Shown one piece after another: positions 1 to 11,220 of a stretch of 64,000 bases of DNA. The DNA comes from Pollenia angustigena (lineage: Eukaryota; Arthropoda; Insecta; Diptera; Polleniidae), in the NCBI GenBank assembly GCA_930367215.1, contig OV884057.1:247034830-247098829 (forward strand), given 5' to 3'. The position numbers were made by a program, and so were the translations under genes. The notes below the pieces were generated by a model. That model was not told where the DNA came from, searched no databases, and saw only the letters and a program-made list of their open reading frames with translations. Each line of letters starts with the position of its first letter. The stretch's first letter is position 1.

Positions 1-775
1 AAAATATGCCTAAAAAACAAAATGTGGCTTGATTAAAAGCAAAATATTCAACAAATTAATATGTGCATTAAAAGTTATGTTATGCGATCAAGATTCATAT
101 AAGAGTTTTATATAATCTAGATACACCAAATTTATAAGATATTTTGTCTTAAAGATATTAAACTTTGAAGTTTGCATGGGGACTATGTTTCGTTTTTATG
201 ACAATTAAACGTATTTACTCAATTTTATCAAATTATCTAAAAACTACTACCTTAACTTTTCGCACAAGGTTTACATGGACATACAACCAGCAAGATGGAT
301 GGACGGGCGGACGGACACGAAAATATTACCTAAACAAGTGTTTCTGATTCAATCGTTTACTAAACGATGCGTCTAGGTTTCTATGTTATAAGTTGCGAAA
401 AACATTTATCTTCAACAAAAACTTGCTATGGCTTAAAATTGTACAGTGAAAATTTAATGTAGGTGGCGAAATTAAGGCAACAGAAAACTCATCTGTTAAC
501 CAGATTTTTAAGCAATTTTTTTATTTATTTTTTAAAAACTTAAAATATGTTTGCAAAAAAATGCAGCAATGGCTACAATATGGAAATTATTTACAAACAA
601 ATCGATACCAAAATTCATTAAAAGCTCTAAACGCATAAATATATTGTTTCTGATTTCATTGGTCGCACAAGAAAAACCATGCAATTGCATATTTACGTCT
701 TCCATGTGTAGTAGTAGGATATGACAGGATATCTCAGAAAGCACTACAGACAAAATTTAAGACAACAAATCCCAT
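1..775. mobile_element. Truncated copy of the hAT family at 11221-14622 (AAAATATGC type)
   Basis: Shares ordered blocks with the element at 11221-14622: the cgcacaaggtttacatgg block (near 262), aacaaatcgataccaaaatt (near 597) and tggtcgcacaagaaaaaccatgc (near 660). It runs off the left edge and its right terminus has decayed, with no CAGGGAAACC end. It preserves the uninterrupted site aaatatattgtttctg (near 637) into which a MITE has jumped in the other copy. No coding capacity. Confidence 0.7.
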
Positions 776-882
776 TGTTTTTTTATTGCTATCTCTTAAG
801 ATTTAGCTGATACGTGTAAAAATTCCTTTCTTAAATTTTTTCATACATCAAAGTTAAGTTATCTTGTAAATAAATACGTCTA

Positions 883-987
883 ATTACCTCACTGAGGTAT
901 TTAAACGAATTCGCTTAATTACCTCAATGAGGTAGTTAACCGTATTCTTATTATTACCTCAACGAGGTAGTTAAGCGTATTCGTTTA
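883..987. repeat. Three tandem 35-bp repeats with internal palindrome
   Basis: Units start at 883, 918 and 953. Each contains TTACCTCAmTGAGGTA or a close variant, an inverted repeat that could form a hairpin, followed by TTAArCGwATTC. Differences are a few point changes. A degenerate inverted relative (gtcgaggtaattatccg) follows near 1032. Function unknown. Confidence 0.8.
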
Positions 988-2886
988 AATGCTTACCCCG
1001 CATAATTACCCAAAAATATTGGCATTTTTGTCGAGGTAATTATCCGTGGAATACGTAACATTTTAAACAAAAAATATTTTTGTATTTTCTTAACCCTTAA
1101 ATTATCGCACTAAGAAAACACTGTTATCTATGCTAAAGTTTATGGCGGGCGCGATTCTAGGTCAATGATAATGGCAAAAGAAGTAGCGGTTCGAACGTGA
1201 AAAAAACAGAAGTAGTTTTTGTGGCCATGTATAAAAAGGCGTAATTCAACGAAACCTGGCACAATTTTTTAGTCAAACTACTTTCAGAACTTTACGTAGC
1301 AATGTAACATTAAAATGTCTTTGGTTTGATTCCAAAATCGTTTGTATTTTCTTTTTTTTTAAGGCAAAATCTGGGTCGATACGTGACATTTCGAACGTGA
1401 ATTTTTTTCCATAATAATTCAACTGAATAATGATTAAAATAAAATAAAAATTTACCGTTAATCCGAATAACATATTTCTCTTTGAACTCTTCCTTAAATT
1501 ACAGACCATGTTAGAAAATTTTTTTGGAATAATTTATATCAAATATCACCTCTTTTAAGAAAGATAAATATTAAAGAAAACATACAATAAAACATTCTCA
1601 CAAATAAGAAATTACGTGCGCACAACTTTGCAGTCTGATTGTGCATCTAAGTGAACAAATTTATGAGTAAATTTATAAAATTTGTAAAATCTAAATATTT
1701 CTTTATACCAATATCGCTGGTTTTTAATAAGTTTTAAATTTACGGTCACGGTAATGCCCATATATAAAACAAAAAGCGCTGCAAAAAACAATATTGTCTT
1801 CTACCTGGTTAAATGTAATATGTACGTGAAAAAGAAAGAGGGGCTTAAAACTAAGTTTTAGAAGGACTTTTTTGACACGTGAAAGATTTGGGGTGAGGAT
1901 CCGTCGGATTAAAAATGAAGCCACTATCAAGCCATGAACACCGATATGCGATTTAATGAGATAAGACTTTAAATGGTAGCGCTACATATAAAAAACCAAA
2001 AGGGCTGTATTTGGGGGCGTGGCAGAAAAACATAAAAATATTTCCTGTTTTAGAAACTTTATTGACATATCTTTCATTCTACGGGGAGACTGGCATAATT
2101 TTTTTTTTTTTATGGAGGTTGACCCGGTCTATTGATCTATATTTGTAAAAGCTAAGTTTTTCACTTTTGAAGACCCTTAATCACTTTTATATTTTTTATT
2201 CGATTTTATTAAATGAAAGCTGGTTTAACTCAAAACTAAATTAGCTTTAATAATGTGTATACAAAATGGTATGTTTCTAAACAAAATAATTAAAAAAAAT
2301 GGCACCAAAGTTTAAAAATCGAGAAAAAATAAAATTAAAATCAGATATAATTAAGAATATCACTACAAAAATTGTATACAGATGCCAAAAAGTGCATACA
2401 TTTAGAAGTGCACATGTCTCTTCTTTCTGAAACCGTTTAAAAAATAAATCTAATGAGTTACGCGTTCATAAGTACTCGAATCTACCCGAAAAAAGTTTTT
2501 AAAAAAACTCCGAAATTTGAGGGTACTCAAGTAAGGTCTTTAACCTACACTTGGTCGCTTTTCAAGTATAAAAAAGTGCTCATTTGTAGCATCGTGTAAG
2601 TTCTAGTAATAATAATAAAAAGATAAATAATTGAATAACATTTTATCTTAATCACATTAGATCCTTTTATATCCTAATTTTTTACATTTAATTTGTTGTA
2701 ACTAATGAAGTGTTTAAGTTTGCAAATTTTCAAATAGCCAGTCTTTCATCCTCCATATGTATCGCCCTTATTTTCTGCTTTTTTGCCAATCCTTTCTTGG
2801 CGTTACTTTGTTAAGCTGTTGATTTCGCTGCTGGTTTTGGAAAGTAAAAGATACAAATGAAAGGGTTTTATGGATGTAATGATCGT
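988..2886. other. AT-rich intergenic DNA, no gene recognised
   Basis: Many stops in all frames; the short open frames at 1273-1509 and 1724-1930 (minus) show no motif. Stretches such as ggcgggcgcgattctagg (near 1144) and tttgggggcgtggcagaaaaac (near 2010) resemble the G-rich patches of the tandem elements at the right end of the window, so this may be a heavily decayed repeat. Confidence 0.5.
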
Positions 2887-3100
2887 CCCAGCAAAAACTT
2901 TACTTACAATCCTACTTTTAACGACTTCAAGAATTCATTACTTTGTAGTTTTATTCGCCACTTTTTGGATTATTAGTTATATATTAAATAATAACTTTAT
3001 TATTATATCTTAAATATACAGAAAAATTTAAATTTTCATTATGACAATAAAAATGTCATTATAGTCAAAAAACAAAGTTTTTTAATACAAAAACTACACT

Positions 3101-3250
3101 GCCCCGGTAGACTAGCTGGTAGCAGCACCGAGGTTGCGCGATCGAATCCCGCCAGAGACAGAAAAAAAAATAAAAAATAAAATAAAGTAAAATAAAATAA
3201 GAAAAAATAAAATAATTAAAAAAAAATAAAAAAAAAAAAATAATTAAAAA
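3101..3250 (+). repeat. tRNA-derived SINE, copy 1
   Basis: The head GCCCCGGTAGACTAGCTGG contains an A-box-like TAGACTAGCTGG and is followed by a B-box-like GATCGAATCCC, then an A-rich tail of AAAAT-type repeats. Relative to copy 2 it lacks 14 bp between the two boxes, so it is probably unable to bind TFIIIC properly. Confidence 0.65.
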
Positions 3251-3253
3251 AAA

Positions 3254-3758
3254 GAGTTAAAACACGTCAAACCATCACGAAAAAATGGCATTTTCGGCTC
3301 TTAACTCTGACACCAATCGAGTCTCCACCTTCAAATTTTCTGCAAATGTTGAAGAGGGTATAATACTTAACATATATTTTTTTAAGAATTTTAAAAAATA
3401 TACTTTTCCAGATATGGACCTTTGAACTCAAGACCCCAAAAATTTACCATTGACCTCTTCTTAAAAAAACACAAAATGCCTATCATTTTAAAGGGTGCAC
3501 TTTCACCTTTAAAACGATACCAAAAAAACTAAATTATCTTGCGTAGTTTAAGAGTTCTATCCCCTTTTGTAAAGAGACTTTTGTGTTTTTTTCACATTTT
3601 TCACATCTTTTATGACGTCATATTTCGAAATTCGAAAGAATCTGGGACTGAAATTTATGTTTTGTTAAAGTCAAATAATATATAACATTTGTGTTGAATT
3701 TCATTCAAATTGGAGGTGATGATGCCGAACGACGTAATGGTTTGACATGGATTCACTC
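3254..3758. mobile_element. 505-bp MITE inserted in a SINE tail
   Basis: The left end GAGTTAAAACACGTCAAACC and the inverted right end GAGTGAATCCATGTCAAACC match at 21 of 26 positions when extended through cATyACG. Both flanks are A-runs, consistent with insertion into the A-rich SINE tail. The sister copy at 4145-4235 lacks it. No coding sequence. Confidence 0.7.
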
Positions 3759-4034
3759 AAAAAAAAAAAAATTAAAAAAAATAAAAAAATGTTAACTTTA
3801 TTGACTTTGTGTAACTATATATTTTTATAAAAATTTTAAGTATAAAAAAAACATATTATTTTAGATTATAATAGGCTAAATTATAAAGGATTACTTTTGG
3901 GACATCTCGAACAAAAATAAGTACTTTTTCTAGTAGAAAAGTAAGTAGTCGGCTCATTATTTTTCTGCTTATTTTATAAGCAAAGTTTTTGCTGGGTATG
4001 GATAAGTTAATCTCATATTTACGCTCTTAATTGA

Positions 4035-4402
4035 GTCAAAAACATAGTTGTTTAATGCAAAAACTACACTGCCCCGGTAGACTAGCTGGTAGCGAGCTAG
4101 TCTATCAGCACCGAGGTTGCGCGATCGAATCCCGCCAGAGACAGAAAAAAAAAATAAAAAATAAAATAAAGTAAAATAAAATAAGAAAAAATAAAAAAAA
4201 AAATAATTAAAAAAAATAAAAAAAAAAAATAATTAAAAAAAAAAAATAAAAAAATTTTTACTTTATTGACTTTGTGTAACTATATATTTTTATAAAAATT
4301 TTAAGTATAAAAAAAACATATTATTTTAGATTATAATAGGCTAAATTATAAAGGATTACTTTTGGGACATCTCGAACAAAAATAAGTACTTTTTCAACTT
4401 GA
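4035..4402. repeat. Second copy of the 3063-3930 block, with SINE copy 2 at 4071-4144
   Basis: Repeats 3063-3250 and 3763-3930 in direct order without the 505-bp MITE. The SINE head is more complete here: the A-box-like motif (4078-4089) and B-box-like GATCGAATCCC (4123-4133) are 33 bp apart, close to true tRNA spacing. The right end runs straight into the transposase relic, so the last codons of that reading frame (KYLFLFEMSQK) come from this repeat. Confidence 0.75.
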
Positions 4403-6263
4403 GTCTTCCATCGTCAAGCGGTATAAAAGCATGGTATTGAGCGGTGCCATCGATTGTTCCAGCAGCATCGAATCTGCTCTTCAGTGTTTTCAATGTTGTC
4501 GCATGATCCTCTTTGCTACTAAAAACTATTTCAGTCCCTTTATAATAATTCTTTGCCCAATGGAATAAAGCAGACGCATCGAAGATGCGATCTTGATGAG
4601 AGCACTGGAGACTATACTTCGCTGCATTTCTTTTGAGGTTTGCTCCAACACCATCACATGCTCCTTTACCATGAGCAGTAAGAAAAATGCCACTCAGCTG
4701 GCATTCCAAAATCTTTTTCATGAGCTATAAGATTTGCGAAGCTACTTTTGTTTTTAAAATGTTGACGAGCTCTGTCCGAAGTGTAGTATACCTTCTCTAC
4801 TGTAAAATTACATTAAAAATAATTAAGTATTATCTTCTGGTATTAATAAACTGAAACTATATCATGTTTTAAATCGTCGGATATGATTGCCATACTTTTG
4901 TGTTCCAGTTTTTCATCTTTCATGGTAAATAACTACTGTGAATATAGTTGATTGGTCGTTATTGAAGTGGAATGACTGTATGACATCCTGAAGAACATAT
5001 TTATAGTTCTCTGCGATATCAAACGAAATAACGAATTCACCAGACTTCAAATGTATCTTCAAATCCTTGAAGAATGAACACTGCTCTTTGACTAAAAAGT
5101 CATGGGTTCTCAAATTTAGCAATCCTCTACACATTTCTTCCACAAAATCATCCACATTTGAAATGATTGTTTTCAATGTGCATCTTTCAGTCTGAAGCCA
5201 AGATTTAAATTTTACCTCCTCAATACATTCTCGCTCAAAAGAGTTAATTCTCTTTGATGAATGTTGTTTCCGGGCAATTTGAACATTCGTCTAAGCGGCA
5301 AGAAGTTGTTGCATTAGGGCACATAGTCAATTTAAGGCAATCGCGGTAATCGTGCAAATCTTCTGGTGAATCATCTGTTAAATACTTTAAGTTGATTTCC
5401 TTTAACATCAGTTTAACATTTTCATGGTAAATGCAAACGCATACTGTGTGAGTTCCGCTGCTTCCTGCCAAAACGCAGTGTTTTGGCCTCAGTTGGTTAA
5501 ATTTTGTGAAGTCAATTTTGACATAATCGTGTTCTGTTTGAAATGTTGCGAATAACTCATTCTGTATGCAGAGAACCATTCTCTTTTGCATTTAAACTTT
5601 CTTGCCATCGATTCGTACGGACACCCAGTCTTTCATCCCTGGCATCAAGCGACTCATATCAGTTAGCTTCAGTTTCGCGCTCTAAAGTTTTTCCTTTCTT
5701 TTTGTTTGGGAGTGTGAGAATACCATGCTCAGCAACCAATTTTTTTTAGCAATTCTCGCTTTTCGTTGAGACGTTCCAAACTCAGTCATTATTTTTGCAC
5801 AACTACATGTGGATGGAGCAAGCGTAAAAAGTTGAACTCTTTCAGCTCTACTCTGTGTCGTTTTGTATTTCTCTTTTATTTCTTCAAGAACTTCTACTGC
5901 TTCCTTATGATATTTGTTTTGACACTCATTCTTTGAACGTATACCTTCTACTGAAAAGTTAGAATAACCTTCATCATCAACAGTTCTGTCATCATTCTCA
6001 GAATTACTTTTGTCTTCATCTGGAATAACTTCAACGCAAGACTCATTACTATTCAAATTCGGTAATTCGTTCAACTTTCCCAGCTCTTTCCTGCATGACC
6101 CACAAATTTTCCACCGTTTTGACAGCGTAGGGAATTTTTTTAATAAGCCTTCGGAAATATTTCGCATATCCGATGATCTGTGAACTTTTTTGCTAAAGGG
6201 ATTAGAACAAAAAGTAGCAAATATATCACTTTGAAGCTTGGCCTTTTTCAGAGCTGTAGACAT
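4356..6263 (-). pseudogene. Decayed transposase-like gene of the GSSGTHxVCVC / HGKGxCDGxG family
   Basis: Consecutive minus-strand blocks read as one protein in order: 6263-5682 (cysteine pair ICGSCRKEL, then the LFTLAPSTCSCAKIMTEFG region), MPGMKDWVSVRIDGKKV at 5645-5595, a TAA at 5592-5594, 5591-5244 (MQKRMVLC, FNQLRPKHCVLAGSSGTH, then Cys-rich LDECSNCP), 5176-4913 (SFDIAENYKYVLQDVIQSFH) and 4721-4356 (FLTAHGKGACDGVGANLKR). I remember this motif series from multicopy, uncharacterised arthropod and cnidarian proteins and take it to be a transposase, but I cannot name the superfamily. At least three frame breaks or stops make it inactive. The neighbouring CCCAGCAAAAACTTT element may be its non-autonomous partner. 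Confidence 0.65.
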
Positions 6264-6749
6264 TGTAAAAATTAATTATGTAAATAACACACGTCTAAGC
6301 TGTAACGCTGTTTCAAAAAAACTGAATACCGAAAGTCTTTAGAATGACAATAAATAGTTTTTTTTAATATCATATAGGTAGTGCATTTTAATGAAGGTCT
6401 CCAATTTTTTATAAGGGTGAAGAAGGGCTTAGTGTGGGTTAACCGCATGTTACATAATAAAAATAATAAAGTACCTTTTTTTAACCAATTATTACTAATA
6501 ATAATAAAAATAAGCCACCTGTAAGTTTTCACCTTCTAAACATAATATTAAAAAACTACGTGTTAACTTTTATGTCTCCACCCACATTTTAAAGGCAAGT
6601 GTCATAAAATAATAAATTAACTGGTATTTCGGAGAATGGCCATAAAATATTTTCACCTGATTTACAAACTTGTCTCTGGGGCACATCATATTTTGACAAC
6701 AAAAATCACATTTAGTATTACGTGCGCTCAAAACTGTATATTTTTTATG
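6264..6749. other. Intergenic stretch, nothing recognised
   Basis: AT-rich. Minus-strand open frames here (6272-6532, and the 6570-6749 part of a longer one reading ..SARNTKCDFCCQNMMCPRDKF) have cysteines but no motif I can assign. It may include the 5' end of the transposase-like element. Confidence 0.4.
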
Positions 6750-6756
6750 TACTTCC

Positions 6757-7294
6757 CTGGGGGAAGTTTGGCAGGGCGCTAAGATTGAGGCAATACCTCT
6801 GGCCGATGTACCGCAAAGGCCCAGATCTATTGCCAAGATCCCCGTTGAGCCATCCGACCCCAAGGAGATCCTGGAAATAATACAGATCAGTAACCCCCAG
6901 CTAGCCACACAGGACTGGAAAGTAGTGAGGGTTTGCTGAATCTGTTGAAGAGTCCAGGAAGGCCACTGTTATAATAAACAGTGACTCTCTGCCGTCACTT
7001 CGGAAGACACAGGGGAAGATATTCTATGGATTTGGAACTATCTTCCTCCGAGTCTACAAAGGTGATGACAAAGGGAAGCCTCAAGCTCCGGTGACTACCA
7101 CAACAGTAACAGCATCAACGGAGCATATGGAAGACGATTCCGCTACGTCATCAGCCAATGAAGACACTCAATCGGTCAGTGGACTTGTGGGTGACTTCTT
7201 TGGCAAGATGGAAGTGGCGGACGATGAGGACATCCTTCTGGAATCGGACGATAACCCAGAGGATGCGCAACATCCCCCTAATAATATGTGCTGA
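6757..7294 (+). pseudogene. LINE ORF1 (gag-like) C-terminal remnant
   Basis: Frame 6763-6936 reads EVWQGAKIEAIPLADVPQRP then EILEIIQISNPQLATQDWKVV, typical of ORF1 of LOA/Lian-like elements. After a frame change near 6930 it continues in the frame of 7091 (INSDSLPSLRKTQGKIFYGF, then a T/S/E/D-rich linker). It stops at 7294 shortly after the point where sequence becomes ORF2. The nucleic-acid-binding N-terminal half is absent. Confidence 0.65.
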
Positions 7295-8186
7295 TGCTAA
7301 TGCACATCATACCGTCTGGGGAAGCTCGGATGTCAATCCACGAGGTGAGTCGCTTTTGGACTTCATAGTAGAAAATGAACTAACAGTAGTTAATAGGGGT
7401 AGTGAGCCCACCTTTATTGTGACTAACAGAAGGGAGGTTCTTGATATTATGCTTATTAGTGATAAGTTCGCGGATATGATTAGCGATTGGAACGTGTCAA
7501 AGGACTGTTCCTTCTCTGATCACATGTATATTGATTTCAATTTCTCCTTTAGAGTTGATTCAGCTAAACCCTACACGAATAGAAGAAGGACTAACTGGTC
7601 TATCTATGCGAGTGTACTCGAGGACAAGCTGCCTATGAGCCCGGTTCTCATAGACAGTGTGTCCATGCTCGACTCCACAGTGGAGTCTTTGACTGGTGTC
7701 TTAACTGAGGCAACAAACGAATCCTGTAAAAGAATCGACAGGAAGGGCAAAGCTAAGCCCATATGGTGGAATGCGGAGATTGCTGAAAAACGCAAAGAAA
7801 GCAGGAAACTCTTTAATGAGGCAAAACGTAATGGTGTTTGGAACAATTACAAGTCCTCAGTAAATGGATTCAATAATCTTATAAGGAAGGCCAAGAGACA
7901 GTCATGGAGGAATTTCTGCAGCGACGTGGAAAACTTCTCGGAGACAAGTCGGCTACGTAAGATTTTATCCTCTAAACCAGCTATTCCATCGTATATACGG
8001 AAGATGGAAGGATCCTGGACCACAAACAGTCGGAACTCCCTTGAGGTCCTGATGAATACACACTTCGCAGGTTGCACTGATGATGTGCCTAGGGAGGTAA
8101 CATTAACTGGCACTCGAGATATCTCTAATATTCCGATAACTCGCCATCATGTGGAATGGGCGGTTCAAAAGCTTCCATCCCTTTAA
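7158..8186 (+). pseudogene. LINE ORF2 part 1: endonuclease C-half and linker
   Basis: From about 7278 the frame reads IICADANAHHTVWGSS, GESLLDFIVENELTVVN and CSFSDHMYIDF, the second half of the exonuclease-endonuclease-phosphatase fold with its catalytic DANA and SDH motifs. The first half is lost by deletion. A linker follows (WWNAEIAEKRKESRKLF). The frame is lost at 8175-8186; the conserved FKSPGPDG motif continues in the next frame. The first 40 codons of this open frame are the wrong frame of ORF1. Confidence 0.75.
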
Positions 8187-9390
8187 ATCTCCAGGCCCGG
8201 ATGGCATTATCCCAGCGGACCTACAAAGGAACCTGGGAATATTGATGCCATGGCTCTTGGCAATTTTTAGAGCCTGCCTGAGTCTCTCATATGTCCCATC
8301 AACTTGGACAACATATAAGATCGTCTTCATCCCCAAGAGTGGGAAGACATCTCACACTATGGCTAAAGACTTTAGACCAATTAGTCTATCCTCCTTTCTA
8401 CTGAAAACACTGGAGAGGATTTTGGATATTCATATTAGATCATCGTTAGGACACAATTCCTTGTCACTGGCTCAACACGCCTACACGAAGGCAATGTCCA
8501 CGGAAACTGCGCTTCACTCATTGGTGGGCCACATAGAGAGATCCCTGCACTACAAGGAATTTGCCTTAGTTGCATTGCTAGATATTGAGGGCGCTTTCAA
8601 CAACGTTGGACCTGAATCGGTTATTAACGCAATGAGACATTTGGAAATCGACCCGGCGATTATTCAATTTGTCAGCAGTATCCTGCACTTCAGGCGTATT
8701 GAATCCAACTTGGGCGCCTCGAACATCTCCAAGGTTGCGACTAGGGGCACCCCGCAAGGCGGTGTACTCTCACCATTACTTTTGAATCTGAATATGAATA
8801 CCCTACTCTGGGCCATGGAAAGGACGAGCTGCAGAACGGTTGCATATGCGGATTTTGCAGTTCTGGCTCTGGGTAAGGATCCTAGACTATTGTCTGAACT
8901 AATGGAGTCCGCATTGGACGTCCTAACAAAATGGTGCCAGGGATGTGGACTGGATGTAAATCCTGCCAAAACGGAACTGGTACTTTTCACAAGGAGATAC
9001 AAAATTCCCGAATTTGATACCCCGAGGATAAAGGGGATCTCGCGGGAACCGTCTGACAGCGCCAAGTATCTTCGGCTAATATTGGACAGCAAACTGAACT
9101 GGAGGATGAACACCATTTCCAGGACTAATAAGGCGGCAACTGCATTTTATTGCTGCAAAAGGGCCATTGGCCTAAACTGGGGAATTAACCCGAGAAATGT
9201 ATATTGGCTATACGAATGTGTCATTAAACCCATTCTATTCTACGGGGCAGCTGTTTGGTGGCCGGCGCTCGAGGTGAAGAGTCATCAAATTAGGTTTGAA
9301 CGTACAATGAGAATGGTGGCGATAGCGGTAACAGGTGCCATTAGAACAACCCCCTCTAAGGCACTGTTTACGATTTTAAACGAACGCGGT
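8170..9390 (+). pseudogene. LINE ORF2 part 2: reverse transcriptase with mutated catalytic motif
   Basis: Reads FHPFKSPGPDGI, FIPKSGK, KDFRPISLSSFLLKTLERIL, ALLDIEGAFNNV and GTPQGGVLSPLL, the ordered RT blocks. The catalytic box is YADF (GCATATGCGGATTTT, near 8845) instead of YADD: the second essential aspartate is replaced, so the enzyme should be dead even without the frameshifts. The frame breaks again near 9390. Confidence 0.85.
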
Positions 9391-10162
9391 GGTAAGACTA
9401 AGGGCCACCGGAACATGGAGGGATTACAATATCGGACATGCTTATATTCTGAACGAAATTAATTGCAACATGGATGTTGATTATGTCACACCCGAACCAA
9501 TCTTTGATCCTGGCTTCACGGTAAGCATTTTGGATAATGTGGTTCACTATGATGACCTACAAATTCCCGCGAACGCGATTCAATTTTTCACGGACGGGTC
9601 TAAAACACTGTGTGGTGTCGGTTCTGGCATATACTCCGAGCAGCTAAACTGGAGCATTTCTATAAGGCTGCCGGACAACTGCAGTGTCATCCAGGCCGAG
9701 ATAATGGCCATCCACACAGCCGCGAGACGCATCGGGTACGGTGATATATCTGGAAGGGATATTCACATTATTACCGATAGCAAGGCGGCCATAAGATCCC
9801 TGGAGAATGTGTTCATCACATCGAGTATTGTCCGAGAATGCCGGATGTCTCTGGAGGAGATACCGAGACATTCACTGGTCACCCTTAATTGGGTCCCCGG
9901 ACACAGGGACATACCGGGGAACTGCATGGCGGATTCGTTGGCGTATGCGGGCACCACCTTGAATCGAGACGGTTCGACATATAATGTAGGTGTTTCACTC
10001 CCAAGGAGTAAGCAACTCATTGCGAACAAGTTTCATATCATCGCCAGTCAGAGGTGGCTCGTTGAAACTACCTGTGGGGAAACCAGGAAAATCTGGCCCG
10101 TCATAGATGAAAAAAGGACACGGCGGGCATTACAGCTGTCCAGACATCATCTTAGAAACTGA
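9389..10162 (+). pseudogene. LINE ORF2 part 3: RNase H domain
   Basis: Reads GTWRDYNIGHAYILNEI, then a type-I RNase H: FFTDGSK, IQAEIMAIHTAARR, HIITDSKAAIRSL, LNWVPGHRDIPGNCMADSLA. The usual Asp-Glu-Asp residues are visible; the common GNExAD motif here is GNCMAD. The frame ends at 10162 by a shift; the tail continues in another frame. Confidence 0.8.
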
Positions 10163-10443
10163 TTGCGGTTATAACCGGCCATTGGCCCATTGGGCGGCAC
10201 GCCCAGAGGCTTGGGCTCCCTTACAATTACTTATGTAGAAGTTGCAGCGAGGAGGAGGAGGAAGAGTCAACGGAACATCTTCTCTGTAATTGCCCGGCAT
10301 TCGGAGATCTAAGACTCAAAATGTTTGGTCGAAGACCCCTTGGGGACAAAACCTGTTTCTCTGATGTTGATGTAAACAGGATCCACTCCTTGACTGAATC
10401 GACCGGATGGCTGCGTGGGAACACTAGCAGCCAGACAACATAG
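10160..10443 (+). pseudogene. LINE ORF2 part 4: C-terminal cysteine knuckle
   Basis: In the frame ending at TAG 10441-10443 the reading is ITGHWPIGRHARRLG, then CRSCSEEEEEESTEHLLCNC, PAFGDLRLKMFG and a short tail. The CxxC..HxxxxC arrangement is the zinc-binding end of ORF2 in LOA/I-type LINEs. A 3' UTR of about 105 bp follows. Confidence 0.7.
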
Positions 10444-10624
10444 GACCCATGGGAGACTGTGTGACATGGTAACACAACGGTAACTAATTAATGGACCCAC
10501 GTGAGCTGTGCTTGTTCACGGCTGCCAATGGAACCTAACCTTACCTAACATACCGTCGGAAAGTTTAATTTGTCTAGTTTCTCTTCTTTAGAAACACTTA
10601 AACACAAATAGGAAAAAATTCAAA

Positions 10625-11220
10625 ATAGTGCACATGCTAAAAATTGAAAAACCCTCGTCTAGAGTTAGAAATTATTTTTTTTTCATACATAAGCCACTCG
10701 CATCCCAAAAAGCGACCAAAACTACCTTAAAGGAAAAGACATAAGCATTCTTTTGAGCAAAAAAAAAACATACATTCCAGATAAAAAAAAATATAAAAAA
10801 AAAATTTTCAATTTAAAATAAAAGTTTTAAAAAAACAAAAAAAATATTTAAAAAAAAAATTTATCAAATAGCTATTGGAGCTACTTGGGAAACATTTTGT
10901 TAACACCAATAGTAAGTAAGTTACATGGATGAGAAAGAACACTGCATACGCTAAGAATTGAAAAACCCTCGTCTAGAGTTAGAAATTATTTTTTTTTATA
11001 CATATGCCGCTCGCATCCCAAAAAGGGACCAAAACTACCTTAAAGGAAAAGACATAAGCTTTCTTTTGAAAAAAAAACATTCCCGCTAAAACAAATAAAA
11101 AAAGCTTTAAATTTAAAAAAATAATTTAAAAAAAAAACCAAAAAAATTTTTTGAAAAGATGGATCAAATAGCTATCGAAGCTACTTGGGACAAATATTGC
11201 TAACACCAATAGGTAATAAG
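10625..11220. repeat. 314-bp tandem repeat, about two units
   Basis: The block attgaaaaaccctcgtctag starts at 10643 and again at 10957, and the blocks cgcatcccaaaaag, gagctacttggga and ttacatggat recur in the same order. Unit 2 is cut at its end by the hAT element at 11221; its continuation ttacatggataagacagaac resumes at 14631. Flanks are A-rich. Confidence 0.8.

Larger units (their letters stand above)
2887..3996. mobile_element. Non-autonomous TIR element (CCCAGCAAAAACTTT family)
   Basis: Begins CCCAGCAAAAACTTTACTTA and ends with the inverse complement of CCCAGCAAAAACTTTGCTTA, a 20-bp TIR with one mismatch. About 1.1 kb, no transposase. It contains a tRNA-derived SINE (3101-3250) and a 505-bp MITE (3254-3758). 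Its stretch 3763-3930 is nearly identical to 4236-4402 next to the transposase relic, which suggests an internally deleted derivative of that element. No clear TSD. Confidence 0.65.
6750..10549 (+). mobile_element. LOA-type non-LTR retrotransposon, inactive
   Basis: Plus-strand LINE with, in order, the C-terminal part of ORF1, a partial apurinic endonuclease, reverse transcriptase, RNase H and a cysteine knuckle. An RNase H domain plus the CRSC..EEEEEESTEHLLCNCPAF tail is what I know from LOA/Lian-type elements. The 3' end is near ggaacctaaccttacctaac with no poly(A). The 5' end is missing and an internal deletion joins ORF1 to the middle of the endonuclease near 7270. Frames are broken near 6930, 8175, 9390 and 10150. 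Confidence 0.8.

Noticed and set aside
5543..5749. Plus-strand frame of 68 codons
   Set aside because: Antisense to the transposase-like relic; the minus strand carries the conserved MPGMKDWVSVRIDGKKV segment there.
6570..6908. Cysteine-containing minus-strand frame (KCDFCCQNMMCP)
   Set aside because: Half of it is antisense to the LINE ORF1; the remaining cysteines do not match a zinc-finger pattern I can name.
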